Origin: Bryobacteraceae bacterium
GTDB taxonomy: Bacteria; Acidobacteriota; Terriglobia; Bryobacterales; Bryobacteraceae
Length of the DNA: 17,165 nucleotides
Assembly: GCA_030044325.1 (NCBI GenBank)
Contig: JASHWA010000244.1
Location: 1 to 17,165, forward strand
Reading direction: 5' to 3'
The notes under the pieces are model-generated. The model had not been told where the DNA came from. It worked only from the letters and a program-made list of their open reading frames with translations, and searched no databases. Positions 1 through 7,536 of this stretch are shown in pieces. The position numbers and the translations under genes are program-made. The first letter of the stretch is position 1. Every line of letters begins with the position of its first letter.

Positions 1-435
1 TTATTTCTTGTCGGGTTTGATCATTTCGATCTTGATCTGCTTGAGCGACTCGGTATCGGAGGCAAGCGCGGCGGAGCCGGCCGGAAACTTGTTCATCTGC
101 AGCATATAGGCGACGATGGCGGCTTTGGGCTCGCGTCCGACCTTGCCGGGATCGCTGGGGGGCATGCCGGTGCGGATGCGCTCGAACAGGTCGCCGACGG
201 TGATGCCGTTCCAGTTGGACAGGAACTCGCCTCCGGCCAGAGGCGGGGCCATTTCGCCCCCGTTCAACTGATCGCCGTGACAGGACGCGCATTCCGAGTT
301 GTAATACCCCTGACCCTGCTTGGCCTGATCCTCGGTGTAGACGCCATCCCAAACCGACTTGGTGGGCTCCTGCGCGAGGGCGACCGCGACGACGGCGGCG
401 GCGGCGATGCCGGCGAGAACGAGCTTGGATTGCAT
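1..435 (-). CDS. Small secreted c-type cytochrome
   Basis: Complete 144-aa ORF; its TAA stop occupies the first three bases of the window. Residues 1-21 are a hydrophobic Ala/Val-rich signal peptide with a likely signal peptidase I site after ALA (21), so the protein is exported. The single haem-attachment motif CASCH (Cys49, Cys52, His53) is followed by a GMPP motif whose Met91 is the probable sixth haem ligand. Length and motif order fit a class I mono-haem cytochrome c that carries electrons in the periplasm. Small cytochromes of this kind often serve PQQ-dependent or other periplasmic dehydrogenases (family knowledge), but no dehydrogenase is visible here, so the partner is unknown. The gene follows the DinB-like gene by 29 nt on the same strand and has its own promoter-like element immediately upstream. 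No Shine-Dalgarno sequence precedes the ATG. Confidence 0.9.
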   Translation of the reverse strand: MQSKLVLAGIAAAAVVAVALAQEPTKSVWDGVYTEDQAKQGQGYYNSECASCHGDQLNGGEMAPPLAGGEFLSNWNGITVGDLFERIRTGMPPSDPGKVGREPKAAIVAYMLQMNKFPAGSAALASDTESLKQIKIEMIKPDKK

Positions 436-441
436 GGATCT

Positions 442-450
442 ATGGTATCA
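442..450 (-). promoter_or_regulatory. Putative extended -10 of the cytochrome gene
   Basis: On the minus strand this reads TGATACCAT, an extended -10 (TG-n-TAnnnT). It ends 6 nt before the cytochrome ATG, so a start site at normal distance would fall on the ATG itself. TTGATA, 15 nt further upstream (463-468), matches the -35 consensus at 5 of 6 positions, though the spacer is short. There is no Shine-Dalgarno sequence. The assignment comes from reading the sequence only. Confidence 0.4.
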
Positions 451-472
451 AACAGGCGCGCGTATCAAACAG
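445..472. repeat. 11-nt direct repeat with 17-nt period
   Basis: GTATCAAACAG occurs exactly at 445-455 and again at 462-472, separated by 6 nt (GCGCGC). The left copy contributes part of the putative cytochrome -10, and the right copy contains both the -35-like TTGATA and the TGA stop codon of the DinB-like gene. It may be a local duplication or a pair of protein-binding half-sites. Confidence 0.6.
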
Positions 473-1007
473 TCCCGGCGCGCGCCTTCATCATCTGTTC
501 CATACGGGCGTTCATCTCGCGTGTCAGGTGCGGGACCATGCCGAGCATTCTTTCCATCAACATCAACTGGGCGCGGTGATGCATTTCGTGCTCTTTGACG
601 CCGAGGAGCATTTCAAAGCGCGACCTGGAGGGGCCGTAGGGCATGGCGACGGTTTCGGCGAGGAAATCGTCGGAGAGCGATTCGAGGAAATGAGCGAAAT
701 GCTCGCCCTGTTCGGTCAGGAGTGTGAGGATCTCGGTTTTGGAATGCGGTTTCTGCTCTTCGGCCATCAGGGGCCCGAAGAACGCTATGAAATCGAAGCC
801 TTCGAGGGTTTGGAGCTTGTTCGACTGGATGTGTTCCTGCATCTGCGGCGCCTGGAGGATATGAACGAGCGTCTGGGCGACCGTGCGTGTTCCGGGGGCG
901 GCCTCAAAGCCGTAGTTGCTTTCGTCGATCTCCTCGGCGACTTTGAGAGTATTGTTCCGCACGGTGCGGAACGCGGCGGCGAGTTCTTTGGGTCCGTAGC
1001 AGTTCAT
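465..1007 (-). CDS. DinB-like protein
   Basis: This 180-aa protein has the four-helix-bundle pattern of the DinB/YfiT-like superfamily. The likely metal ligands are His49 (in TLVHI) and the HxxxH pair His140 and His144 (in KEHEMHHRAQL). Members are small putative metalloenzymes; some act as bacillithiol or mycothiol transferases, but most have no assigned reaction, and none can be assigned here. I prefer the start at 1007 (MNCYGPKEL) over the longer reading from 1031: the family begins near this point, and a -10-like TACAAT lies 6 nt before this ATG, inside the longer version. The C-terminal tail is Met/Arg-rich. It lies 48 nt downstream of guaB on the same strand, so read-through transcription is also possible. 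Confidence 0.85.
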   Translation of the reverse strand: MNCYGPKELAAAFRTVRNNTLKVAEEIDESNYGFEAAPGTRTVAQTLVHILQAPQMQEHIQSNKLQTLEGFDFIAFFGPLMAEEQKPHSKTEILTLLTEQGEHFAHFLESLSDDFLAETVAMPYGPSRSRFEMLLGVKEHEMHHRAQLMLMERMLGMVPHLTREMNARMEQMMKARAGTV

Positions 1008-1013
1008 GCGGGT

Positions 1014-1019
1014 ATTGTA
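1014..1019 (-). promoter_or_regulatory. Putative -10 of the DinB-like gene
   Basis: The minus strand reads TACAAT (5 of 6 matches to TATAAT), followed by 6 nt and then the ATG at 1007. That spacing would place the transcription start on the A of ATG, giving a leaderless mRNA. No convincing -35 and no Shine-Dalgarno sequence is visible. Confidence 0.4.
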
Positions 1020-1023
1020 CCGA

Positions 1024-1057
1024 AGCCGCATGAAGTTGGCGTTACGGCGGTGCGGCT
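1024..1057 (-). terminator. Weak hairpin at the guaB 3' end
   Basis: Perfect 7-nt arms (1024-1030 and 1051-1057) flank a 20-nt loop, and the distal arm overlaps the guaB TAG stop. There is no U-tract after it, so it is not a standard intrinsic terminator; at most it is a 3'-end stem or chance pairing. Confidence 0.2.
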
Positions 1058-2507
1058 ACTCCAGGCGATAGTTGGGAGCTTCCTTGGTGATGATTACGTC
1101 GTGGACGTGGCTCTCGCGCAGGCCGGCCGACGTCACCCGCACGAAACGAGCTTTCTCGCGCAGTTCGTCGATCGTTCCGCAGCCGCAGTAGCCCATGCCC
1201 GCCTTTAGTCCACCCACTAATTGATACACCAGCTCGGCGAGCATTCCTTTGTATGGGACCCGGCCCTCGATTCCTTCGGGAACCAGCTTGCCGCTCTGGT
1301 CCTGGTTGTAGCGATCCGAGCCTGCGGCCATCGCGCCGAGCGAGCCCATTCCGCGATAGCTCTTAAACGTGCGGCCCTGGTACAGAATCGTCTCGCCGGG
1401 GCTTTCTTCGGTTCCGGCGAAGAGGCTGCCGATCATCACCGAATCGGCGCCCGCTGCGATGGCCTTGGTGATGTCGCCCGAGAATTTGATGCCGCCGTCG
1501 GCGATGACCGGAACGCCCGAGCCTTGCGCGGCGCTGGAGCATTCGACGATCGCGGTAATTTGCGGAACGCCCGCTCCGCTGACGATTCGCGTGGTGCAGA
1601 TCGATCCCGGGCCGATGCCCACCTTAATTCCGTCCACGCCCAGACGGATCAAATCGCAGGCGGCTTCCCTGGTGGCGACGTTTCCCGCCAAAAGCTCGAC
1701 GTCCGGCAGCGCGCGCTTGATGGTTTTGACGGCGTCCATCACGCGAACCTGATGGCCGTGCGCGGAATCGATCGCCAGCACGTCCACTTTGCGCTTGACC
1801 AGCTCCTGCGCGCGCCCCAGAAAATCGCCCGAGGAGCCGAGCGCCGCACCCACGCGCAGACGGCCCTGCTCGTCTTTCGCCGCGCTGGGATATTTTAATT
1901 TTTTCTGGATGTCTTTGACCGTGATGAGACCTTTCAAATTGTACTGATCGTCGACCACCAGCAATTTTTCGACGCGATGCTGGTGCAGGATCGCTTCGGC
2001 TTCTTCCAGCGTCGTGCCCACCCCGACCGTAATCAGATTCTCCTTGGTCATGACGTTTTCGATGGGCAGATCGAAGCGCGTCTCAAAGCGCAGGTCGCGA
2101 TTGGTGAGAATGCCGACCAGTTTTCCGCGCTTGGTCACCGGGACCCCGGAAATGCGGTAGCGCTTCATCACATCGAGCGCGTCGGAGATTTTCTGCTCCG
2201 GCTCGACGGTCACGGGATCGACGATCATGCCGCTTTCCGAGCGCTTCACGCGATCCACCTCTTCGGCCTGCCGCTCGATGGACATGCTGCGATGAATGAT
2301 GCCGAGTCCGCCCTGCTGCGCAAGAGCAATCGCCAGGTGGGATTCCGTGACGGTATCCATGGCGGAGCTGACGATGGGGATGTTGATGCTGATTTTGCGG
2401 GAAAGGCGGGTGCGGGTGTCGGTTTCGGCCGGAACAACGTCGCTGCGGGCAGGCAGAAGCAGCACGTCGTCGAAAGTCAGGCCTTCCGGAATGGTTTCTG
2501 TGACCAT
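1056..2507 (-). CDS. guaB: Inosine-5'-monophosphate dehydrogenase
   Basis: This cytosolic enzyme oxidises IMP to XMP with NAD+, the committed step of GMP synthesis. The 483-aa protein is full length. Residues 1-95 form the first half of the (beta/alpha)8 barrel, and two CBS domains (about 95-150 and 155-205) form the Bateman regulatory module that binds purine nucleotides in this family. The barrel then resumes with the catalytic loop GPGSICTTR (Cys304 is the nucleophile) and the mobile flap EGIEGRVPYKG carrying the conserved Arg. The C-terminal GYCGCGT segment is also typical. The ATG at 2507 matches the usual MxxxxxEGLTFDDVLLLP start. It lies 84 nt downstream of lon, behind a strong palindrome, with its own -10-like TAAAAT only 5 nt before the ATG and no Shine-Dalgarno sequence. 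Independent transcription from clpB-lon is likely. guaA is not in the window. Confidence 0.98.
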   Translation of the reverse strand: MVTETIPEGLTFDDVLLLPARSDVVPAETDTRTRLSRKISINIPIVSSAMDTVTESHLAIALAQQGGLGIIHRSMSIERQAEEVDRVKRSESGMIVDPVTVEPEQKISDALDVMKRYRISGVPVTKRGKLVGILTNRDLRFETRFDLPIENVMTKENLITVGVGTTLEEAEAILHQHRVEKLLVVDDQYNLKGLITVKDIQKKLKYPSAAKDEQGRLRVGAALGSSGDFLGRAQELVKRKVDVLAIDSAHGHQVRVMDAVKTIKRALPDVELLAGNVATREAACDLIRLGVDGIKVGIGPGSICTTRIVSGAGVPQITAIVECSSAAQGSGVPVIADGGIKFSGDITKAIAAGADSVMIGSLFAGTEESPGETILYQGRTFKSYRGMGSLGAMAAGSDRYNQDQSGKLVPEGIEGRVPYKGMLAELVYQLVGGLKAGMGYCGCGTIDELREKARFVRVTSAGLRESHVHDVIITKEAPNYRLE

Positions 2508-2512
2508 TCTTT

Positions 2513-2518
2513 ATTTTA
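2513..2518 (-). promoter_or_regulatory. Putative -10 of guaB
   Basis: The minus strand reads TAAAAT (5 of 6 to consensus) in the only AT-rich patch of this intergenic region, 5 nt before the guaB ATG. Transcription would begin at or within a base or so of the start codon. The -35 is not evident. Confidence 0.45.
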
Positions 2519-2535
2519 CATGGGGAGTGGTAACT

Positions 2536-2563
2536 GGGTAGCGGGAAGTGGGTAGTAGGAAGT
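2536..2563. repeat. Two tandem 14-nt repeat units
   Basis: GGGTAGCGGGAAGT (2536-2549) is followed directly by GGGTAGTAGGAAGT (2550-2563), identical at 12 of 14 positions. A further GGGG follows, and a degenerate related stretch precedes it (2522-2535). The second unit is also the left arm of the palindrome at 2550-2587, so the two structures share sequence. Confidence 0.7.
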
Positions 2564-2587
2564 GGGGCGCCCCACTTCCTCCTACCC
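2550..2587. repeat. 38-nt near-perfect palindrome between lon and guaB
   Basis: Two 19-nt arms meet at a central GGGGCGCCCC and pair at 18 of 19 positions; the only mismatch is 2556/2581. It starts 5 nt past the lon stop and ends about 40 nt before the guaB ATG. In RNA it would form a very stable stem on either strand. There is no U-tract, so it may act as a 3'-end stabiliser or partial transcription block, or be a REP-like dispersed repeat. Confidence 0.75.
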
Positions 2588-2591
2588 GGCC

Positions 2592-4943
2592 TTACGCCGC
2601 TTTGGCCGGCGAAAACAGCCAGCCGGGCAGCATTTCGCGCAGCACGTCTTCCACCCGGTCCGCGAAGATGAAGGTCATCTCCTTGCGAACATCATCGGGA
2701 AGATCGCGCAGGTCTTTTTGATTGCCCCGCGGCAGGATCACGCGCCGCAATCCCGCGCGGCGCGCCGCGAGCACCTTCTCTTTGACGCCGCCGATCGGCA
2801 ACACTAGACCGGTCAGGGTCACTTCGCCGGTCATCGCCGTATCGCTTCTGGCGGCCACGCCCGCATAGACCGAGGCGATCGCGGTGGTCATCGTGACGCC
2901 CGCCGACGGCCCATCCTTGGGCGTCGCGCCCGCCGGAACGTGAATGTGCAGGCCGCTGTTGAGGAATTTCGCCGAATCGATTCCCAACTCGACTGCGTGC
3001 GACCACACGAAGCTGCGCGCCGTTTTGGCCGATTCCTGCATCACGTCGCCCAACTGCCCAGTGATGGTCAGATCCTTGCCGTTGGGAAGCAGCGAGGCTT
3101 CGATATACAGCACGTCGCCGCCGGCTTCGGTCCAGGCGAGGCCGGTCGCCACGCCCGGCGGAAGATCCTTGCGGGCGCTTTCCGGCGGAATCGGCTCGGG
3201 TCCCAGCATCTCGACGAGGTCTTCGGGTTTCACCACGACGTGAGTCGGCTCGCTTTCGGCGAATTTCAGCGCGACCTTGCGGATCACGCGTCCCAGCGTC
3301 TGTTCGAGACGCCGCACACCGGCTTCCCGCGTGTACGCGCTGATCAGCCGCTTCAAGGCTTCATCGGTGATGTCGATCTGCTCCGGCTTGATCCCGGTTT
3401 GCGCCAACTGGCGCGGGATCAGGTAACGCCGCGCGATCACGGCCTTTTCTTCTTCGCTGTATCCGCTCAGCCGCAGGATCTCCATACGGTCGAGCAGAGG
3501 CGCCGGAATGGTATCGAGCGTGTTCGCCGTAGTGACGAACAGCACTTTCGACAGATCGAACGGCAGATCGAGGTAGTTATCGCGGAATGTTTTGTTCTGC
3601 TCCGGATCGAGCACTTCGAGCAGCGCCGACGCCGGATCGCCGCGGAAATCGTGGCCGATCTTATCCACTTCGTCGAGCATCAGCACGGGATTGTTCGCGC
3701 CCGCGCGGCGCATGGCCTGAATCAACCGGCCCGGCAGGGCGCCGATGTACGTTCTGCGATGCCCACGCAGCTCGGCTTCATCGTGCAATCCGCCGAGGCT
3801 CATTCTTTCGAACTTGCGTCCCAGCGCCCGCGCGATCGACTGGCCCAGCGAAGTTTTTCCCACTCCGGGCGCGCCGACGAAGCACAGAATGGGAGCTTTC
3901 GCTTCCGGATTCAGCTTCAACACGGCCAAGTGCTCCAGGATTCGCTCTTTGATCTTGGGCAATCCGTAGTGATCTTCGTCGAGCACGGTTCGCGCCCGCG
4001 CGATGTCGAGATTGTCGTCGGTGCGGATCTTCCACGGCAGCTCGATCACGTATTCGAGCCAGGTGCGGATCACGGTAAACTCCGGCGACGCGTTGGGAAT
4101 TTTTTCAAGACGCCCCAGCTCGCGCTCGGCTTCCTTGCGCACGTCTTCGGAAAGCTCCGCCTTCGCCAGCTTTTCGCGCAGCGTCTCGACTTCGGCCTGC
4201 TCGGGATTCTTTTCGCCGAGCTCCTGTTCGATGGCGCGCTTCTGCTGGCGCAAAATATATTCGCGCTGCTCGCGCGACATTTCGCCGCGCGCTTCTTCGG
4301 TAATCTTGTTGCGCAGCTCCAGCACTTCCACTTCATGCGCCAGCCATCCGTGGACCATGCGCAGAGCCTCGATTCGCGTAGGCGCTTCCAGCAAGGACTG
4401 CGCGCGCGCGCTTTCCAAATTCATGATCGAGGCTAAAACATAGGCCAGCCGCAGCGGATCTTCCTGCGAAGTGAACATCCGCGCGATCTCCTGCGGCGTG
4501 GTGTTCTGCGCCTGCACCAGGCCGATGAATTTCGACCCCATTTCGACGATCGACAGCGTCAGCGCCTCGGTTTCGCGGCTGGTGTCGTCGGGCAGCGGGA
4601 GGGAGCGCACACGCGCCATCATCGACCCGTTTTCTTCCACCTTCACCAGCACCACGCGCTCCTCGCCGTAGACCAGTATTTCGATCTGCTCCTTGGTGCG
4701 GCCGGCTTTCCGGATCACGGCGCGAACGCCGATCGTGTACAGATCGCTCGCGGCGGGCGTGTCCACAGTCGGGTCACGCTGGGTCACCACCACGATCTCT
4801 TTCTCTTCGGTCGCCAGAGCCTTTTCGACCGCGGCGAGCGATGCGGGACGGCCGACCGAAAGCGGCATCAGCAGTCCCGGAAACAACACCGCGTTTTTCA
4901 GCGGCAACAGCGGAAGCGTGCTGATCTGAATATCTTTTTCCAT
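2592..4943 (-). CDS. lon: ATP-dependent protease Lon
   Basis: This is the homo-hexameric cytosolic AAA+ serine protease that degrades damaged and regulatory proteins. Numbering is from the ATG at 4955 (787 aa). It has the N-terminal substrate-recognition domain (about 10-205), a helical segment (205-310), Walker A GAPGVGKT (361-368) and Walker B LMLDEV (425-430). The C-terminal protease domain carries the Ser-Lys dyad: Ser684 in KDGPSAG and Lys727 in GGVKEK. The length matches LonA (E. coli 784). I choose the internal ATG at 4943 (783 aa, MEKDIQIS) because GGTGGA lies just before it as a Shine-Dalgarno sequence, whereas the ATG at 4955 has none. The clpB stop is 2 nt before the ATG at 4955 and 14 nt before the chosen start, so lon is almost certainly co-transcribed with clpB. 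All catalytic residues are present. Confidence 0.97.
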   Translation of the reverse strand: MEKDIQISTLPLLPLKNAVLFPGLLMPLSVGRPASLAAVEKALATEEKEIVVVTQRDPTVDTPAASDLYTIGVRAVIRKAGRTKEQIEILVYGEERVVLVKVEENGSMMARVRSLPLPDDTSRETEALTLSIVEMGSKFIGLVQAQNTTPQEIARMFTSQEDPLRLAYVLASIMNLESARAQSLLEAPTRIEALRMVHGWLAHEVEVLELRNKITEEARGEMSREQREYILRQQKRAIEQELGEKNPEQAEVETLREKLAKAELSEDVRKEAERELGRLEKIPNASPEFTVIRTWLEYVIELPWKIRTDDNLDIARARTVLDEDHYGLPKIKERILEHLAVLKLNPEAKAPILCFVGAPGVGKTSLGQSIARALGRKFERMSLGGLHDEAELRGHRRTYIGALPGRLIQAMRRAGANNPVLMLDEVDKIGHDFRGDPASALLEVLDPEQNKTFRDNYLDLPFDLSKVLFVTTANTLDTIPAPLLDRMEILRLSGYSEEEKAVIARRYLIPRQLAQTGIKPEQIDITDEALKRLISAYTREAGVRRLEQTLGRVIRKVALKFAESEPTHVVVKPEDLVEMLGPEPIPPESARKDLPPGVATGLAWTEAGGDVLYIEASLLPNGKDLTITGQLGDVMQESAKTARSFVWSHAVELGIDSAKFLNSGLHIHVPAGATPKDGPSAGVTMTTAIASVYAGVAARSDTAMTGEVTLTGLVLPIGGVKEKVLAARRAGLRRVILPRGNQKDLRDLPDDVRKEMTFIFADRVEDVLREMLPGWLFSPAKAA

Positions 4944-4947
4944 AGTG

Positions 4948-4953
4948 TCCACC
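4948..4953 (-). promoter_or_regulatory. lon: Shine-Dalgarno sequence deciding the lon start
   Basis: On the minus strand GGTGGA lies 4 nt upstream of the ATG at 4943, a somewhat short but usable distance. The in-frame ATG at 4955 is preceded only by an A/T-rich stretch at the clpB stop. The two starts differ by four residues. Confidence 0.5.
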
Positions 4954-4957
4954 ATAA

Positions 4958-7480
4958 TTAAGATGCTTCGGCGCGTACGCCGGACTCGACTTGAAACACG
5001 AGCTGGTTTCCCCGCTCGGTGACGAGCACTTTCTGGCCGTCACGGACTTCGCCGGCGACGATTTTTCGCGCCAGCGGAGTTTCCACTTCTTTCTGAATGG
5101 CGCGCTTCAACGGCCGCGCGCCAAAGGTCGGATCGTAGCCCACTTTCACCAGGTGCTCACGCGCGGAATCCGAGAGAACCAGCTCGATATGGCGCTCGGC
5201 CAGACGCGCGCGCAAGGTGTGGAGCTGAATTTCGACGATTTTCTTCAATTGAGCTTCGGTCAATCGATGGAAAGTGATGATTTCGTCCACGCGATTCAGG
5301 AATTCGGGGCGGAACAGGCGCGGCAATTCGTCGCGCTGGGCGTTGGAGGTCATGATCACGATGGTGTTTTTAAAATCCACCGTGCGTCCCTGGCCATCCG
5401 TGAGCCGGCCGTCGTCCAAAACCTGCAGCAGCACGTGAAACACGTCCTGGTGAGCTTTTTCGATCTCGTCCAGCAGCACCACCGAATATGGCCGCCGGCG
5501 GACTGCTTCGGTCAACTGGCCGCCTTCCTCGAATCCGATGTATCCCGGAGGCGCGCCGACCAGTCGCGAGACCGTGTGCTTTTCCTGATACTCGGACATG
5601 TCGATGCGAATCATCGCGTGCTCGTCATCGAACAGATATTGCGCCAGAGCGCGGGCCAGCTCGGTTTTCCCGACGCCGGTCGGCCCCAGGAAGAGGAAAC
5701 TGCCGATGGGCCGCTTGGGATCCTTTAACCCTCCGCGAGCGCGCATCACCGCGTCGGCCACCGCGTCCACGGCTTCATCCTGTCCCACGACGCGCTTGTG
5801 CAGCTCATCGGAAAGATGGATCAGCTTCTCGACCTCGCCTTCCATCAGCTTGGTCACCGGAATTCCGGTCCAGCGGCTGACCACCTGCGCAATGTCCTCT
5901 TCATCGACTTCCTCTTTGAGCAGCGTGGTTTCACGGCGCTCTTTTTCGAGTTGTTTTTCGAGAGCGGTCAGCTTGCCGTACTTGAGCTCGGCGGCTTTGT
6001 TGAGATCGTAGGCGCGTTCGGCCTGCTCGATTTCGACCTTCACCTGCTCGATCTGGGCGCGCAGTTCGCGCTGATGGCGGATGGTCTCCTGGTCAGCTTT
6101 CCATTGCGCCTGAAGCGCGGCCGTTTCAGTCTTGAGCTCGGCCAGTTCTTTATCGATTTTTGCGAGCCGTTCGCGCGAGGCTTTATCGGATTCCTTTTTG
6201 AGCGCTTCCCGCTCGATCTGGAGCTGCATCTGGCGCCGCAGCCGCTCATCGAGCTCGGCCGGCATCGAATCGATCTCGGTTCGCAGCTTGGCCGCGGCTT
6301 CATCCACCAGGTCGATCGCCTTGTCCGGCAGGAATCGATCCGAGATGTAGCGCTGGCTCAACACGGCCGCGGCGACAAGCGCGGAATCCTTGATTCGCAC
6401 GCCATGGTGCGTTTCATAGCGCTCGCGCAGGCCGCGCAGGATCGAAATGGTGTCTTCGACCGTCGGCTGATCGACCAGAACGGTCTGGAAGCGGCGTTCG
6501 AGCGCCGCGTCTTTCTCGATGTGCTTGCGATATTCGTCGAGCGTGGTCGCGCCGATGCAGTGCAGTTCTCCGCGCGCGAGCATCGGTTTCAGGAGATTGC
6601 CAGCGTCCATTGCGCCTTCGGCTTTTCCGGCGCCGACCACCGTGTGCAGCTCATCGATGAACAGAATGATCTGGCCTTCGGCGCTCTGCACTTCTTTCAA
6701 TACGGCCTTGAGGCGCTCTTCGAACTCGCCGCGGAACTTCGCACCGGCGATCAGCGCACCCATATCGAGCGCGACTACGCGCTTGTTCTTCAAACCCTCC
6801 GGAACGTCGCCGCGGACGATGCGCTGCGCCAGTCCCTCGACGATCGCCGTCTTTCCCACGCCCGGCTCGCCGATGAGCACCGGATTGTTCTTGGTTCGGC
6901 GTGAAAGCACCTGGATCACCCGGCGAATCTCTTCATCGCGTCCAATCACCGGGTCGAGCTTGCCCTGCTGCGCGAGCTTGGTCAGATCGCGGCCGTATTT
7001 TTCGAGGGCTTCGTAAGTCTCTTCCGGATTGGGTGACGTTACGCGCTGCGATCCGCGCACCTCCTGAAGAGTGCGCATCAGGCGTTCGCGCGTGATGCCG
7101 AGGTCTTTGAAGATTTTTTCGTCGGTCGCCGCGAGCAGAACGTGCTCCACCGAGATGTACTCGTCTTTGAGGCCCTTGGCTTCGTCTTCCGCCCTGGTTA
7201 GCAATTTTTGCAGGCGTTGGGTGATGTAAATCTGATCCATCCCCGGACCCGAGCCGGAGACTTTCGGCAGCCGCTCGAGCTCCTGCGTGAGCGAACGGTG
7301 CAGGGCCTTCAGATCAATCCCGGCCTTGGCGAGAACCGATTGTGCCAGTCCGCCCTCCTGCTCGATCAGCGCCGTCAGCAGGTGCTCGACATCAAGTTGT
7401 TGCTGGCCATAGCGATTTGCGATGGATTGCGCGGCGCGCAAGCCCTCCTGGAGTTTTTCGGTGAAGCGGGAAAAGTCCAT
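4958..7480 (-). CDS. clpB: ATP-dependent protein disaggregase ClpB
   Basis: ClpB is the hexameric Hsp100 disaggregase that, with DnaK/DnaJ/GrpE, pulls proteins out of aggregates in the cytosol. This 840-aa protein has the N domain (1-145); AAA1 with Walker A GEPGVGKT (204-211), Walker B FIDE (274-277) and pore loop KFRG (248-251, Phe instead of the commoner Tyr); the complete coiled-coil M domain (about 405-525); and AAA2 with Walker A GPTGVGKT (599-606), Walker B LLDE (669-672), pore loop GYIG, sensor-1 Asn713, arginine finger Arg730 and sensor-2 GARP. Odd: only 9 residues (714-722) separate Asn713 from FRPEFLNR, against about 29-30 in E. coli and Thermus ClpB as I recall them, which explains the short length. 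The start at 7480 (MDFSRFTEKLQ) is the family start; the frame stays open to 7579 but runs through the promoter. lon follows 2-14 nt downstream. Confidence 0.97.
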   Translation of the reverse strand: MDFSRFTEKLQEGLRAAQSIANRYGQQQLDVEHLLTALIEQEGGLAQSVLAKAGIDLKALHRSLTQELERLPKVSGSGPGMDQIYITQRLQKLLTRAEDEAKGLKDEYISVEHVLLAATDEKIFKDLGITRERLMRTLQEVRGSQRVTSPNPEETYEALEKYGRDLTKLAQQGKLDPVIGRDEEIRRVIQVLSRRTKNNPVLIGEPGVGKTAIVEGLAQRIVRGDVPEGLKNKRVVALDMGALIAGAKFRGEFEERLKAVLKEVQSAEGQIILFIDELHTVVGAGKAEGAMDAGNLLKPMLARGELHCIGATTLDEYRKHIEKDAALERRFQTVLVDQPTVEDTISILRGLRERYETHHGVRIKDSALVAAAVLSQRYISDRFLPDKAIDLVDEAAAKLRTEIDSMPAELDERLRRQMQLQIEREALKKESDKASRERLAKIDKELAELKTETAALQAQWKADQETIRHQRELRAQIEQVKVEIEQAERAYDLNKAAELKYGKLTALEKQLEKERRETTLLKEEVDEEDIAQVVSRWTGIPVTKLMEGEVEKLIHLSDELHKRVVGQDEAVDAVADAVMRARGGLKDPKRPIGSFLFLGPTGVGKTELARALAQYLFDDEHAMIRIDMSEYQEKHTVSRLVGAPPGYIGFEEGGQLTEAVRRRPYSVVLLDEIEKAHQDVFHVLLQVLDDGRLTDGQGRTVDFKNTIVIMTSNAQRDELPRLFRPEFLNRVDEIITFHRLTEAQLKKIVEIQLHTLRARLAERHIELVLSDSAREHLVKVGYDPTFGARPLKRAIQKEVETPLARKIVAGEVRDGQKVLVTERGNQLVFQVESGVRAEAS

Positions 7481-7501
7481 ACGATCAAAAGCCTCGATCA
7501 G

Positions 7502-7510
7502 ATTATAGCA
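7502..7510 (-). promoter_or_regulatory. Extended -10 promoter of clpB-lon
   Basis: The minus strand reads TGCTATAAT, a perfect extended -10 (TG-n-TATAAT), ending 21 nt before the clpB ATG. This predicts a leader of about 14 nt containing GAGG, a weak Shine-Dalgarno. No -35 sits at 16-18 nt; the nearest good match, TTGACA (7540-7545), is 32 nt away. No CIRCE (TTAGCACTC-N9-GAGTGCTAA) heat-shock operator is visible, so the promoter looks like a housekeeping-sigma type. Confidence 0.7.
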
Positions 7511-7536
7511 CGTATTGGCAATAATCTTTAGTCCGT

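Noticed and set aside
2940..4436. 498-codon open frame on the plus strand opposite lon
   Set aside because: It lies wholly antisense to lon, has low-complexity His/Arg/Gln-rich composition, no recognisable domain and no ribosome site. It is a product of high GC at third codon positions of lon.
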